From positions 13,333,219 to 13,397,218 of the forward strand of contig OY987251.1 in assembly GCA_963920765.1 (NCBI GenBank): 64,000 nucleotides of DNA, written 5' to 3'. The stretch is from Ulota crispa (taxonomy: Eukaryota > Streptophyta > Bryopsida > Orthotrichales > Orthotrichaceae). A model generated the notes under the pieces. That model did not search any database. It saw only the letters and a list, made by a program, of their open reading frames with translations, and was not told where the DNA came from. Every line of letters begins with the position of its first letter. Position 1 is the first letter of the stretch. The position numbers were made by a program, and so were the translations under genes. Positions 22,442 through 35,861 of the stretch are shown here, piece after piece.

Positions 22442-23004
22442 CCCCTAAAAGCCCACTTGTCCCTTTGCGGGACAAAGTGGATTTTGGGCAGCTCACTACA
22501 AGTGGATGTTTCATCTTTTTTCTTTAAAAATTTCACACATGATGTATCCAAGGAGTAGCTTTAGGGTCCAACACTTTTCATTACTTTTGACTACATGTCA
22601 AAAGTAATGCATGAAATGCTGTTTTTTTGGAACTTTGGACTCCATACCTACCCAAAAACTAAAATGTCTCATAACTTTCATATCATCAGTAAAAAATGAA
22701 TGGTTCAAAGCTTCCCAAGTACAAATAAGTCTAAAGAACCAATTTTTTTTTAAAGGTAAAAAAAATTAATTTTTAAAGAAGTTTTTTGAGCTGCCCAGGT
22801 TGCACGGAGTTTTTTAAAAAACAACATTTCATGCAATAACTTTTGAACCATGTAGTCAAAAGTAATGAAAATTGTTGAACCCTAAAGCTACTCCTTGGAT
22901 ACGTCATGTGTGAAATTTTCAAAGAAAAAAAATGAAACGTCCACTTGTAGTGGGCTGCCCAATATCACTATTTTGCCAAAAAACAGTGCTTGGGCCTTTA
23001 GGGG
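22442..23004. mobile_element. TTAA-type element with long internal foldback, abutting its neighbour
   Basis: Ends are CCCCTAAAAGCCCA and TGGGCCTTTAGGGG. TTAA follows at 23005; the left target (TTGA, 22438-22441) is shared with the element at 21515-22437. About 22490-22640 is complementary to 22790-22970 (TCAAAAGTAATG, CTAAAGCTACTCCTTGGAT blocks), so transcripts would form a hairpin. Confidence 0.7.
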
Positions 23005-23057
23005 TTAAAAGACGACATGGCAGTGCTTGGGCCTTTAGGAGTTAAAGGACGACATGG
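22984..23057. repeat. 37-bp tandem duplication of an element end plus flank
   Basis: Units 22984-23020 and 23021-23057. Each holds the GGGCCTTTAGG(G/A)G end, the following TTAA and GACGACATGG flank. This duplicates a transposon terminus together with its target site. Confidence 0.85.
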
Positions 23058-23268
23058 CATAGTAAAAAGGCTGTTGTATAATTGATGTTTGCTATCAATA
23101 AGAAGTTTTAATTTGGGATCTCAAGTAGCTCACTAGAACCGCTTTGATCTATTCTCCAACTTCTTTGTTGATCTCAAATGCAATAAAGGTGTGAATCAAT
23201 TCCAAATACTAAAAAAATACCTTGTATTCTACTAGTAGCAGCGGCACGCTATGTCCTTTAAGGGTTAG
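23042..23268. mobile_element. About 219-bp element related to 26912-27130
   Basis: The body is the reverse complement of 26912-27130 (TTGATAGCAAA, GATCTCAAGTAGCTCACTAG, CCAACTTCTTTGTTG blocks). The right end CCTTTAAGGG is followed by TTAG. The left edge is merged with the 37-bp duplication. Confidence 0.55.
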
Positions 23269-25304
23269 TTTCCACTTGCACATGAATTTTTAATTTAAAA
23301 AAGGTGGGAATTTAATAGGTATTTCAATTGAACGCTTGAAACCAAAATTTGACATTTTTTCTTCAAATAAAAGTCGCTTTGGATTATCAAATATGTCTTA
23401 GCTATGACAAAAGAGGAAAGAAGGGGATTTTATTTTTATTTTTATTTTTACTATTCCTTCACCCGTATTATAGAGACCAATATTCAGGATACTTCAATCC
23501 AAGCTATGAGCTTCATTGGTTCCTTTTCAGCTATTAGAAGATACACTTGTAGCCTTTAGTTCAAAACCTCATAAATTCAAGAATCGTATAATCCTTGAAA
23601 AAAACATGACATTAATGTCCACAAAACAATTACACACAAAGGAATTAAACCAGTATCTACAAATCAATTACAAGTGAAGAACAAGTAATAAATTTTAAAC
23701 TACAACTCATCAAAAAGAAATTTGCATTAAAATTAAATATAACTTATATTATTTGAAATGCCTCCACTCTTTTTGCCCTAATATCACAAAAACGTTGTGT
23801 ATTATGAGTAGCAACAACCAAAAGATTATTAACGAACAATCATCCATTGATTTGATTTACGTTCAACTTTAAATGAAACTATCTACCTAGGTTGTTTTCT
23901 CGCTCTAACCAGTTTTGTCCCAACAATTTGCCCATGTCCCTCTTAACCTTGATCATCATCTTTGATAATCTACCTAGGCAACTCAAGTAAAGGCAATTGT
24001 AAGGGTAACTAGAGCAAACTTCCATGTTGACCCTGAATCAAAAAATCCCCAAGAATCACAAACAATTTTCTAGTATAAACTTGTTTGTTGTTTTTAAATT
24101 TTGAGTTTTTGGGCAACATGGAAGTTCAAACTCTTAGTGCCTTTTTTGGGGGGAATTGCTAAAACCATGCCTCCATATTGTTAACGTCACACCTCAAAGT
24201 CTGTCGCCATATGCTATCCAAGAGCTCCATCATTTCTTTAATCATGGAATTACCACCTCCTTGAAAGAAAAAAATAATAATAATAGAAGTAAATGTTTAC
24301 TAAACCCCTACTATATCATTGCTCTTTTTTCATTGATAAATTCCTACTTTGTATAATTTCAAAGCACTAATTTTGCAATTGCACAGTAAAACATCTTTAA
24401 ATTTCTAGAATATAGCCCTATAATAACAAAGATGAAACAAATCTTTAAATCCACAGAAAGAATTTTAGCATCAAATTTTCAAATTGCATGCTCAAGGGCA
24501 ACCTTGGGGTGTGGCATCAGCTTTAGTAATTCTTTCTTTTTCATTTTCATTTTTTTCATTTTTCATTTTCTTTAATCTTCTTAATTTTGGACCCATAATG
24601 TCACTTCAAATGCATGGTACCGTGTTGAAAACTTCGCCTTTGATGATGCATTTATGGTGTCAAAGAAAGAGCTTGACATTTTGCATGTTTTTCCTATCGT
24701 ACCCATGTATTTTAACTCTATTTGTTTGGTTTGAAAATGGTGGTATTTGTACACAAAACAGAGGGTGGGATTTGTTATTGGTGGCTTACTGTACTGCAAA
24801 TCTGCTTAGGGGATAGGATTTGGCTGGTCCATTAGTCATTGTCATGCTCTTTCAGGACAAAGCAGCTCAGCTGTAAGTTCACATGTGTCCGGTGGGTTCT
24901 TAGATCTTCCCTTGTCCTCCCCCTCCCCCTACCCCCTAATGGACCTTCACATCAAGTCAAAATTTACCCTTATGATCCCAAATATTTGCCTTAGAGGTGA
25001 AAATATAAAAATAAAAATAGAGCAACATCCCATGTTGTTAATACTACACCTCAAGGTGGGCACTTGGATCAACTCTCGTTCTTTCCTATCGCTCTTCACT
25101 TTTGTCTTATTATCAAGGAGGGTGTCCCAAACCACAAGGGAACTGCACCACTCCTGCTTTTGAATGTTGATGCCGAATAAGTCACATTGTATCCCATGTT
25201 TGGTTTTTGTCAAATTTTGATTTTGCCTCAATTTGTTCAAATGACATGTTTTCAATCTTCTAATATTTGTTCAACTTTTGTGTTTTTTAACTAAAAGGGT
25301 AAAT
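23269..25304. other. AT-rich spacer, no gene seen
   Basis: No recognisable protein. A partly similar pair of segments occurs near 24160-24200 and 25025-25060 (CATATTGTTAA.GTCACACCTCAA-like), suggesting an old repeat. T-rich runs lie at 24530-24580. Confidence 0.5.
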
Positions 25305-25626
25305 ATTAGGAAAAATATGGGATCCCAATAAGGCCCTGAGTTTGGGGGGTTCTTAGCCATGGGAACGCAGTTCCTAATAAAATCATGCGCAAGCTGATGT
25401 GGCATCATTGATGCCACATTAGCTTTTTCGATTTTTAAATTTTCTGGAAAAAAAAATCAAAAAAGTCTCTTATTTTTTTCTAAGACTTTATTTTTGAGTT
25501 TTTGGATTTTTTGAATTAATTTTTTCTGGCCATCCGCAAGGCTGGTTCCCCACATCAGGAACCACAGAAAATGAGGGCTGGAATAGTTTTATTAGGGCCT
25601 TCTTGAGGCCCAATATTTTTCCTAAT
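25305..25626. mobile_element. Second copy of the ATTAGGAAAAATATGGG MITE
   Basis: Ends are ATTAGGAAAAATATGGG and its inverse, followed internally by CCAATAAGGCCCTGAG and its inverse. It contains the GATGTGGCATCATTGATGCC segment paralleled in 1210-1519. Length is similar to that copy (322 and 310 bp). Confidence 0.65.
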
Positions 25627-26579
25627 GCTTCAATGTGCACGTCATGGTGTTTACTTTCACAAAAGTCATGTGCCCACCTTAAGGTGTCAATATGGGGGTG
25701 TGTCCTAACCCTTAATGTTCCAAAGGACCAAAAGTGTCTTCACATGATTTCAAAGGCCTATTTGAGGCAGTGGATCTTGTTTTTATTTATCTTGCTATAA
25801 ACTACAATTATGGATCCATTCAAGTTGTCCATGCTAATGGAGTAATGGCACGGAAAGTCAAATGTTGCACAAGTGCTGCGAGAGATTTGATTGGGTGAAA
25901 CACCACATAGGGCGTGGTGGCAAGCAGTGTTTTACAAGCTACAACCAGCCAATACTCATTGCAAGCTTTCCTTGCATTTTCTTTGTGGTAGTGGGAAAGT
26001 TGTTTGTAAGGATTCAAGCATGTTCTAAACCCTTGTTATGGCAACCCTCATTGAGTGTACTGATTATTGTTTTTTGTGCAACAAACAATTTGAAGCCCTA
26101 AAATTTGACATAAAAAGAAGTACATTTTCCATAATTTACAAGTGTGTGCATCCACATCTAATCTTGCTACTCACAAAAATTGAGATGAATCAAGGGCTTA
26201 TAGAATTTTGTAAAAATCATCAAACAACAACTATCTACCAAAAAACAAGATTTTGTCATCACATGTTGTGTGATCAAATGTTATAATCTCCCACCTCCCA
26301 CGGTCAATTGTACCCAAAATTTGCAAGCCATTTTCTAAGTAGATGTTCCACTATTTTTCAATAGTCAATTTTGGTGAATCATCAAATTGACTGAGATTCA
26401 ATGCATCAAAGTTGTAGATCTCCCAAAACCCTAATTTTGGTGAAAATGACCTCAACGTTTAGAACCATTTCCTAAAAAATTCACCCTCACCTTTGAAAGT
26501 CATTAAATGCAAGCTAATGAGAAGTCAGACCCCTCTAGGAACTTTGATTAAATAGGAGATTGAGTTTATGTCCTTCTAA
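25627..26579. other. AT-rich spacer, no gene seen
   Basis: TAACCCTTAATGTTCC followed by AAAGGACC near 25708 may be a decayed TTAA-type end. No gene was recognised; short frames around 25820-26290 show nothing I can name. Confidence 0.45.
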
Positions 26580-26903
26580 GTAGGAGTCTCATAAACAGAC
26601 CTTCTAAGGGCTGAAACTGAGTTTTGGGGAGGTGGAACTTTTTGATATATTTTTCAGTAAATTTTCCTTGAAGGGCAAGAAGAATTAGCATCTAACCCAA
26701 GTTGTTTCATATTTTTCAAAGCTTTGTGGAATTAGTCATGAAATTTTGAAGCTGAAGTGGTATAGAGCTCTAAAATCGCCCACCTCCTCAAATGTACACC
26801 ACTTGTACATTTTGAAAACCTATAAAAATAAAGCATGTGCAAAGGAAGTACATTTTAGAGGGTGGGCGGTTTTAGAGCCTAGACGGTTTGTGAGCCTCTT
26901 ACC
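26580..26903. mobile_element. GGTAGGAGGCTC-type MITE (PIF/Harbinger-like)
   Basis: Left GTAGGAGTCTCAT after TAA, right GAGCCTCTTACC before TTA. It shares TTAGCATCTAACCCAAGTTG and ATCGCCCACCTCCTCAAATG with 35862-36186. Its length (324 bp) is nearly identical to that copy. A 3-bp TAA/TTA flank is typical of PIF/Harbinger. Confidence 0.65.
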
Positions 26904-26911
26904 TTAGTTAA

Positions 26912-27130
26912 CCCTTAAACAACTGAAAGGCCCTTTGCGACCAGTACAATACGATGTATTTTTCTTATATTTGGAATGGATCCACACCTCTACTACATTG
27001 GAGACCAACAAAGAAGTTGGAGAATAGATCAATGCAATCCTAGTGAGCTACTTGAGATCCCAAATTAAAATTTCTTATTGATAGCAAATGATAATTTCAC
27101 GCAAGCATATACCCTATGGTCGTTTAAGGA
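26912..27130. mobile_element. Short TTAA-flanked element, 219 bp
   Basis: TTAA at 26908-26911 and 27131-27134. Ends are CCCTTAAACAACTG and the inverse of TCCTTAAACGACCATAG. A relative lies at about 23042-23268. It is the smallest TTAA-type family in the window. Confidence 0.6.
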
Positions 27131-27134
27131 TTAA

Positions 27135-28396
27135 GGGACAATGAAAAACTATAAAATCCACATTTTTATCTTCTAAGAAATACAATCTTTATATTTGTCA
27201 AAATGTATATTATGCTTACAATACCCATATTCTAATTTTGGTTGCTAAATGTTTTCAAATGCTTAGAGTAAGAGTTGCTTGAAACAAACTAAGCTCATCC
27301 AAATACGCTTAGAAAGATTTCTTAGTTTTGTTTTTCAATGATGTAACAAAGTTTATCATTGAGTGCTTTGTGAATTTTGTACAAAAATTCGAACTAGCTC
27401 ATGCAAAGATTGTAACAAAAGAAAAAAAGAAAAAAAATTGCAAAAACTCAAGAATGTTGTTTTGGAATCAGGTTAGGCCAAACCTTACTTTATCATGAGA
27501 GCTCTAGATTTACATGCTACTCACTCCTTGCATTTTTATAGGTTAAAATATTCATAATGTTTCAAAATTAATTGCAACTTCAAGTATCACAAATTGTAAT
27601 ATTATGTATCCCATGGGCTTATTTATGGAATCAATTCAAATCAATGATGCATAAATTTTGAGTGACATGTGACATGCTCCTAATAGTTGAGAGTACTATT
27701 AAATACTAAGTGGCATCTTGAAGAGTGATTAGGTTGTTACTAAAAAATTTAAACTAAGAGTAACCCAATGTGAGTTGTGCGTTTTTTTGACCTTAGAGAT
27801 TGCCCTTGTTGATTTTGAGAATAGCCAGTAAAATGATGCTTGTCTAATCTAATTTATCATTCACGTTGAAATTATTTTTGAATTCTAAATTTGAACAACA
27901 AATTGGATTGGTTGAGCATCATTACAATTAAAACATATTAGCATTCTTCTCTAGTAAATTGTATACTACAAGCATAATTTCTTATAACGATTAATGTAAT
28001 GGTATTTTTCATGGCATGTTTTAAAAAAATCTTAAAGGCTTTCGAAATAAATGTGTAATCACAATGGAAATTTTGATCTATCCATGAAGATCTTAAATAT
28101 CTTTCAATCTTTCCTCACAACTTTGTTGAAAAATGCATCAAAATTGGTTTCAATGTTCATTTTTGGTGGCCAAAATGAATGAATGTAAATAAAAGTTTGA
28201 CTACTCTATAGGCTCTTGCCTTCTACATAGTTGAAAGTCCAAGATTAAAAAGCAAGTACATAACCATTAGACTAATATTTATTTGTTAATGATAACTGTC
28301 AAAGCTAAAAAGAAGAAACTCAATGTTCTTTCAACTTGCAATAAGTAAACCAACGTGTTTTGGATTGTAGCCACATATTGAGTAACTTTTTGGGCC
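27135..28396. other. AT-rich spacer, no gene seen
   Basis: No coding signal or clear repeat ends on either strand. Confidence 0.5.
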
Positions 28397-28400
28397 TTAA

Positions 28401-29280
28401 CCCCTCACTGCCTAAGGGGACAAGTTCTATCCTTCAGCAATCTATCTTTGCAACTTGAAGTGCTATAACTTTTGCGTTCATTGTCCAAATTTAGTAAAAT
28501 TTGTTGGAAAAGTTGTGCATATTAATCTAGTTTCTATGATAGAATTTTCAAATCATTCTAAGGCATATTGAGTTTGTGAAAGCCACTCAAAGTTTACAGT
28601 GTCAATTTGAGTTCACCACATTAAATTGTGATGGCTACAACTTTGGGGGCATGTATCTTTTTCACCGATTTTTTTTTTCAATAAAATTTGCTGAGGGTTT
28701 GTTCCCCTTATAGTCTAGTAATTTTAGTAAGAATTTCACATCAATCCAAATTTTCTTGAATTTTTGAGAGCAACTCAAAGTTCAAAATCCCCACATTTTT
28801 GCATTATGGTGAACTTTGGTGGCTTATAACTTCTTCATAGAAACTTTGTTTTCAATGTTTGTTGTTCAAAAAGTTGCACGTACTAGTCTAGTTGCAGTGG
28901 TTAAAATTTCATATCAATCCAAGAAGTTTTGAGTGAATGAGAAGCATTTTAGTAGAGGCAAGTTTAGCCATAGATGTGATTTTTTGCCACTTTTTCATTA
29001 TCTTTTTGACATTTCAAAATAGTTTTAGTTTTTTTCATTTGAATAGGTTTAAAAATCAAATTCACCTCCAAATGTATTTTTAGGAAAATTTCAGCATATT
29101 TTATTAGCACTAAAACATTACAATCTTCCAATCTATGTGGTCAAATGACCCCAAATTTGATCCACATCATCTGCAACATGCACACTATAGGATTGTACAG
29201 TTGAGATTTTCATACTCATGCTTACAACATTTGAAAGCAAGGATGCCCTAAACCTTCTTTGGGCTTTAGGCAATGAGGGG
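28401..29280. mobile_element. TTAA-flanked element, CCCCTCACTGCC family
   Basis: TTAA at 28397-28400 and 29281-29284. Ends are CCCCTCACTGCCTAAG and CTTTAGGCAATGAGGGG. The ends resemble those of 1126-2082 but the body differs. It contains repeated TTTTGAG...CAACTCAAAGTT-like internal motifs. 880 bp, non-coding. Confidence 0.75.
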
Positions 29281-29284
29281 TTAA

Positions 29285-32200
29285 TCCTGAAAATTCCTTT
29301 GTGTTTACATGCTCTCTTCCAATAAAGTGATTAGTGGATCAAAATTTTGAATTTATTTTAGTTATGCACCAATAAGATCTATTTTTTTGCCTACTTATGT
29401 GTACCCTCTCATAATCTCAAACTTTGCAAGGGCATACCACATTAGATAATAACACTCAACCTAGGATCAAACTTTTTTTGAAGCTTCTTGAAAGTGTCAA
29501 TTATTGTTTTGGTCATCCAAAATGATATCTTCCACTTTATGAATTTCTTGTGCAATTTAAGTTTCTTGTAGAGCATGAAGTTGGTTATATGCCTCACAAA
29601 TTTCATGATCATCCAATGCTCAAAACATAGTGGATTTGTCCCGAGATTTGTTTGGAAGCAAGAACTACTTTGTTGAAATTGTCATTACAATAAGAAAACT
29701 TCACTGAAGAGATCCTTAAAGTAATAAATCTCAACTACAAAATCCGTATGGTGTAAACCTAGAACACCATATAGAGTACTTGCCAAAGATTTTTTTTCTA
29801 GAAATAAAAAGTGAAACAAAAATTATTATGCAGTTAAGGAGAGTTAATAGCAAATTTTGCCCTTTGACCAAGCCATTATAAAGTGCTTTTGAACACTTTG
29901 TGGGCAACACCCTTCCCAATCTCTTTGTTTTTGATATTTTTTAGGAATGCCCATTTTGACACCTAAATCACATATGGTACCATACCTCACTCAAAAATTA
30001 TTTAGCTCCAATTTGTTTTTGGGAGGAATGCAAGCTTTTCAATATAAGCACATACACCCTTATTTTCATAGTCTTATCTCAAGCATTGAAACGGAAAATG
30101 CTTGCCCAGATATCCAAAAAACTCAAAGTGAGCTCCTTGGTCTTTTAGGGGTTAAATTATAAATAAATAATAATTGATGATTTTCATCAAATTTTGTTGA
30201 AAATTAAATCACTTCAAAATAAAATAAACTGTAGTCACTTAAAGAATCACAATTACCAATAAGCATACGTTTATCTTACATGCTTTTGAATGTTTTTGTT
30301 TGAACAAACTGATAAAATATTCATATTTATAACTAGTATGCTATTTTGTAAATACAATTCCAGATTTTCAACAAATGAATCTTAATTTCTTTTTTAATAT
30401 TATGTGTGAATTGTTTCAATAAGCGTTTTTGTTTATTTGTTCAATTTCAATGTTGTAACTAACTTTTGATCACCATAATACACATCTAATGTTTTGGAAC
30501 GCTTCACTGAAATTGTAAATACTTCAAAAGTTTATCAAGTGCGTCATGTCTTTAATGCTTTGACGTTTCAAAACTCCACGAATAAACCAAAAAGGATAAA
30601 AATTTGAGTTGTATTTGTCGAAGTATAAAGAAGTGGTATTTAAACTGTAGGCATATTCTCAAGGAATTGAGCAAATGAAAATTATTTAATATGCATATAT
30701 TGATGCAAATATTTAAAACTTTCACCAATTTGGCTTAAAGGCAATCCTCTATGTTATAAAATAAAACTAAATTTAAAAGTACATAAGGTTACTCTTTATC
30801 AAAGTGATGTTCATGATTGAAAAAAATACTATAACTCTTTCATGCTATGCAGCTATGATATGATATACTAAAAAGTGTTTATTGAAAATTTATATTGCAA
30901 TACATCAAGGCTTTGACCCATTGTTGCAAATCATAAATTATGCATGTATGATACCATGTTTGTGAAATAAATGAATTTATTGCTCATTTGCATATACGTT
31001 AGATGTTGAAGCTTTTATATCACCTTTTTAGGACTAAAAATAATTGTCTAACAATTGCTTGCAAAACCCCATCTTGACAAAAACATATAATTAACAAAGT
31101 AAGCAAAATATATTTCTTCAATAAAATTTTTATTTATAAATATTGTTTAGCTTTAGACATCTTATTGGATTGATTATGGTAGTTGTCACTATATTCATTT
31201 ATGGTTATAATAGCCATTGTTAGTTTTATGAACATTTAGTGAATATGATCCACCAGCAACAAATTCTTTTCAAGAGTTTCTGCTTGTTATCTGTACCTCC
31301 AATCGTAGTGTTGTGTCAATCATTGCATCAAAACTCAATGTCAATGCTTACACTGCTAATTCCTTTAGCTCTTACAATTAGGCTTGCAAAATTTGAACAA
31401 CTAATAATTGTAAACATGTATCATGTATACAAAATCTTTATTTTTCATTCATCCATGTGTTGCAAGATTTGTGTGCTTTTTGAAGCATTCAAGGTGTAGA
31501 TCAACATTATCTTTTGCAAGTATTTGACATCTCAAAGAACATGATTTTGTTTTGTTTTTGTTTTTGTTTTATTTTCATATAAACATCATTAAAATATGAT
31601 TTTAGTTTTCTTTACAAAAATACGTCTCTAAAAATCACCACAATCATAATTTAACATTATATGGGCAAAGGATAAGATATATGATAAAAAGTCATTAAGT
31701 ATCATTTCAAAATCAACTTTAAGAAGAACTTCAAATTATTTGAGTCTACTGGTACTAAAAACATTTGGTGAGTATAATGGTAAATCCAACCATGTATATA
31801 TGATTTATGGATAAAAATCTATAACTTGCTGTAGGATATCCTTTGATCTTAAAGGAGTTTAAGAACAAAAGATACAAATCTGAGTTATAAACGAATTCAA
31901 ATGTGCACAAATAACTTGTTTTTTTTTCATCCATACAAACATTTCTAACTTCTTAAAATACTCCTCTAACACATGTATAGATCTTAGTTACAATTTAGTG
32001 CAAATATTTTATAACTCTAACAATGCAAGAATGCTTAACCCTAAAATGTTAATTTTGCCTTCAAATTATAAATTTGATAACTTAATAAGCACAACATAAA
32101 TCTTAGAAAATGACCCATGTGGAGTTTTATTTCAAGAATTTGAATTTTTGTTTATCAAAACCATCATGATCCATGGCATAATAAATCTTCAAAATAATTT

Positions 32201-33553
32201 TAAATACTAGTTTTTTGAGTATTTTTTATAAACATGAAAAAGTTAAGTGGTAGAGTTAATTGTAATGCAATCTATAAACACACATAAACACATATGCCTT
32301 TTGGAAGATACTAATAAAAAAGGTGAGTAGGAATTAGTGGTGGATGAGCAAATTTTGTAAATTTTAACCTTTCCCTATCTTAAAAATATCAAAATCAATA
32401 TGATAATTGCATTCTTTTTATACACCTTCAGTTTATAAATATTGGAACTAAAAAAATGCTAAACAACAAACTTTTGGTGCTAAACCTATCAAGTATTAAT
32501 CGTTACAATTTCAAAAAGTTCAATTTCTAGACTTTTTGCAGTTTGTCTTGACTGTAGTGAATTGGTGTTTTGGATTTCTTTAAGGAGTTTTGGTACAATT
32601 TTTTAGTCACCAATTCTAAAATGAATTTCCTATCTTCATAATTATTTGGTAAACTACACAAATACCACATGGCTCTTCTCCATTACCATTTGAAAGCAAG
32701 CACCTAAATTTGTTTTAATAATTCATCAAACTAATTTGATTTATTAAAATGAACTCTTCAAATAGCTTTGAATGGATTTGAATTTATGTAGAGTTGCATT
32801 ATTTTTGGTGGTGGTCTAGTACTTATTAGTCAAAACCAAGAAAAGCCAAAACCAAGAAAACCTTATGTTATTAGTAGCAGGAACCACAATGTTTGACAAG
32901 GTTTAGACAATGCATTTCTTACTAAAATAAATACACGAGATTTGGATCCAAAATAGTGGTCCGACTATAAGCCTATATTAAAAATTATAAGAATAAAATT
33001 TACTTTTTTTTTTGCCAATTGCCAACAAATCTTAATGAAGATTGCCAAACTTAAGCAAAGCAACGATAATATGCAAAATTGCCAAGATTTAAAGCTTCAG
33101 TCCATTTTTAAAGCCATCCTAGCCAAAACAAAACTTAAACTAAAAGAAAGATTACATATTCAAAACCAAAATACAAAAGGAGTCAATTCCATAAAATCTA
33201 GAGGCTATTTGAACCACAACTCTAGCACACACAACAATCTCAAGCATTCACTATAACAAGAGTATAATTAGGAGAGGTCATTTCTCTCATGTCTAAAATC
33301 TAATAGACCAAATTGTTGAGGCCATGACTACAATCTTTGAGAATTCAAAAAGAATAGGAATATAGAAGGAGATTAAGCATAGTCAACAGAGTTACACTCC
33401 CATTTCATGATGTTGATCATCTCCAAAAATGATATAATGTTTGTACACAATCAATTCTTATCTAAATCTTCCCCACTTGACAACAAACAAGCCTTTCATT
33501 CTAGTTGGATCTAATGCTTGGATTTGAAGCTTTATCAAGTTCTTATTTGAGCA
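29285..33553. other. Long AT-rich spacer with one orphan TTAA-element end
   Basis: CTTGGTCTTTTAGGGG-TTAA at 30136-30155 is a right end of the CCCCTAAAGGACC family. Its left end may be the TTAA at 29281, but the sequence there does not match well. The remaining 3.4 kb is very AT-rich with short T-rich runs (for example 31546-31572) and no gene. Confidence 0.5.
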
Positions 33554-33557
33554 TTAA

Positions 33558-34468
33558 CCCCTAAAGGACTAGGCCCCCTTTTTTAGAAACATAGTGATTT
33601 TGGGCAGGTACCTGTGATTGGAGCTTTTCATGTTTTAGGCTGAAATTTTAACAGAATGTGGGGACAAGGTTTATCTTTCATATGCACTAAATTTCATGAC
33701 ATTTGGAATTATGAGTAAAAAGTTATGGCCTAATATGTTGTTTTTTACGTTCATAGGGCAGCATGGGCAGATTTTAAAAATCACTTTTTTCAAAAAAAGA
33801 AGAAAATTGGTTTAGGAGATTTATGTGAATGTAGGAAGCTTTGAATCATTATGTTTGGATCAACAAGATGAAACTTATGAGGATTATTAGTTTGCTGGCA
33901 ATTATGGATTCTCTACTCCAAAATAAACTTTGAAGTCCTTTATTTTACTCAATTTTCAACATTTTGGAAAAACAAACAAAACCAAAGGATGTAGATTGTT
34001 TATTGTAGCATTATGACCATTGGGATTGGCATTTTTCATTTCCATAATTAAATTCTTAACATTTTAGTGTTTTGAATCATTCTCAACTTCTTTTTACTTA
34101 CTATTTTTTTTCCATATGTTATACAACTCCAAATGATTTGAAACTTTTTTGACATGTACTTTACTTAAGTGGAATAAGGATTTTAGAGAAGCACCACCCG
34201 CATGGCCTTTTTTCCTTAGGAATTTCACCTTCTGAAGGGTAGTTGCTTGGTTTTTCACAAGACATTTTTGAATATTCAAACCATTCTAACTTCCAATCCA
34301 TGTTGTGAAAAACTCTGAATTTTTTTCCACATCTTCTAAAACCATAATTTTACAAGATCCTACTGTCACATATGCATAAAATTGTTTTTGTTTTCAAATT
34401 TGGTTGATGCTCTAAAAATGGCAGTTTTGAAGAGTTTTTGGTGAAAACATTGCTTGATCCTTCAGGGG
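33558..34468. mobile_element. TTAA-flanked element, CCCCTAAAGGACC family
   Basis: TTAA at 33554-33557 and 34469-34472. Starts CCCCTAAAGGACTAGG, ends TGATCCTTCAGGGG. It shares GATTTTGGGCAGGTACC and ACTTTGAAGTCCTTTATTTT blocks with other members. 911 bp. Confidence 0.75.
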
Positions 34469-34539
34469 TTAAGATAGCATTCAAATTTTTGACCTTGACT
34501 TTTGGGATAAGAATCATGGAACTAATTTCAAAAATCTAA

Positions 34540-34735
34540 GAGCGTCTCTAGTGTAACCCTGACAAGGTTTAGCACACTTCAAACATGGATGGTAAGTGCT
34601 CTAGGCCCCCAAAAATACTCTCATAACATTCCATCCTAATGTGTCAAACTTTAGCCCTTCAAAACACTATTCACCCCAAGTTTAGTGAGCTTTATCATCT
34701 ATTTTCTGTTTGTTTTGTTTGTTTTTTCACTTCAA
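34540..34735. mobile_element. Truncated GAGCATC-type MITE
   Basis: After TAA it begins GAGCGTCTCTAGTGTAACCC. The body (GACA..CTTCAA.CATGGAT, TAAGTGCTC.A.GCCCC, AGTGAGCTTTATC) matches 50761-51056. No right end was recognised. Confidence 0.5.
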
Positions 34736-35861
34736 TGACGGTAAAAGCGGCCATGCAATTATGTAAATAGATATTTAAATCTCCCACCACCCTAGTCCCA
34801 TCAAAACACAGTATGTTTCCCACTGAGATACTCTCTGAACCAGATTCCCATGGTGCAAACAAGGGCAGGCTGATTGAATAAATGTGTCCAGTTGTACTCC
34901 AAACTCCACTACCCCCCGTGTCAATTGCCAGTGTGGCTACAAAATTAGCTGAGGTTCCATTCTAGTTGGCCTGCTTGGGAATTATTATCATTGCCCCTTG
35001 GGGTTCCCCTATCAATAATAGCCTTGCTCAAACCCCCATGTAGTAGTATTTCAAAAAAACAATTTCAAAAACACCAGCGCCCCATTTAGCTAAAATTTCA
35101 CAATATCCTCATATCTCGAGCAGCAATTTAGAAAAAGCAAAATATAGCAGCTGCATATACCGCAATTTCCCTTCATTAAAATACTTAAATCACAAAGTTT
35201 AGCCACCCATGATCATGAGTAGCAGCAACACATAATCTTACTAAATTTCTTGCTGGAGATCTCGGTCTCTCTTGTGAGTTCAGGGTAGAAAACGTCAGCT
35301 TTTCCACCAACTAGAAAATGCAAGAGTTTAGATATTTACCATCAGAAGATTGAGTTTTGGGATTTTGAATTCATATATGAAATTAGGGACAGTGTGAAAT
35401 ACAGGAGGAGGATACCATTGAACAATGCTATAGTAGGGGTAAATTATTACTTTTTCTTTGATGGGATTTTTTCAAGTTTTTCCCACCTTGACCTTACAAA
35501 ACATCATGTCATCCAAGGCCCAGCTCAAATTAGCGATTGGACAAAATAAGAAAAGTGGCATCTTATTTGGTCTTTTGTTCTCCAAAGCACTTCCACGTCA
35601 TCCAAGAGTGTTGAAGAAGAAAGTTGCTACAAAGCAGGAGTGTTCACCTATTGTACAAGCTTGGAGTCACCCTCATAGCAAGCTCCAAAATTAACTTCAC
35701 TACCTTATCAGCTGACGTAACTATATTGGTTGGTGACATGGCACTTTGAAACACTGGACAAACATTAATTGTAAACACTTCAATGGACAAAACTTAGATT
35801 TCAACCTACTAGGTTTGAGATAAATTTGCCATGTCCCTAACTTAATCTAAATTGGGCCTAA
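34736..35861. other. Spacer with moderately GC-rich unassigned sequence
   Basis: 34740-35060 is GC-richer than its surroundings but has no recognisable reading frame. 35310-35440 resembles part of the foldback element at 53629-53951 (TTTAGATATTTACCATCA, GATTTTGAATTCA). Confidence 0.4.
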
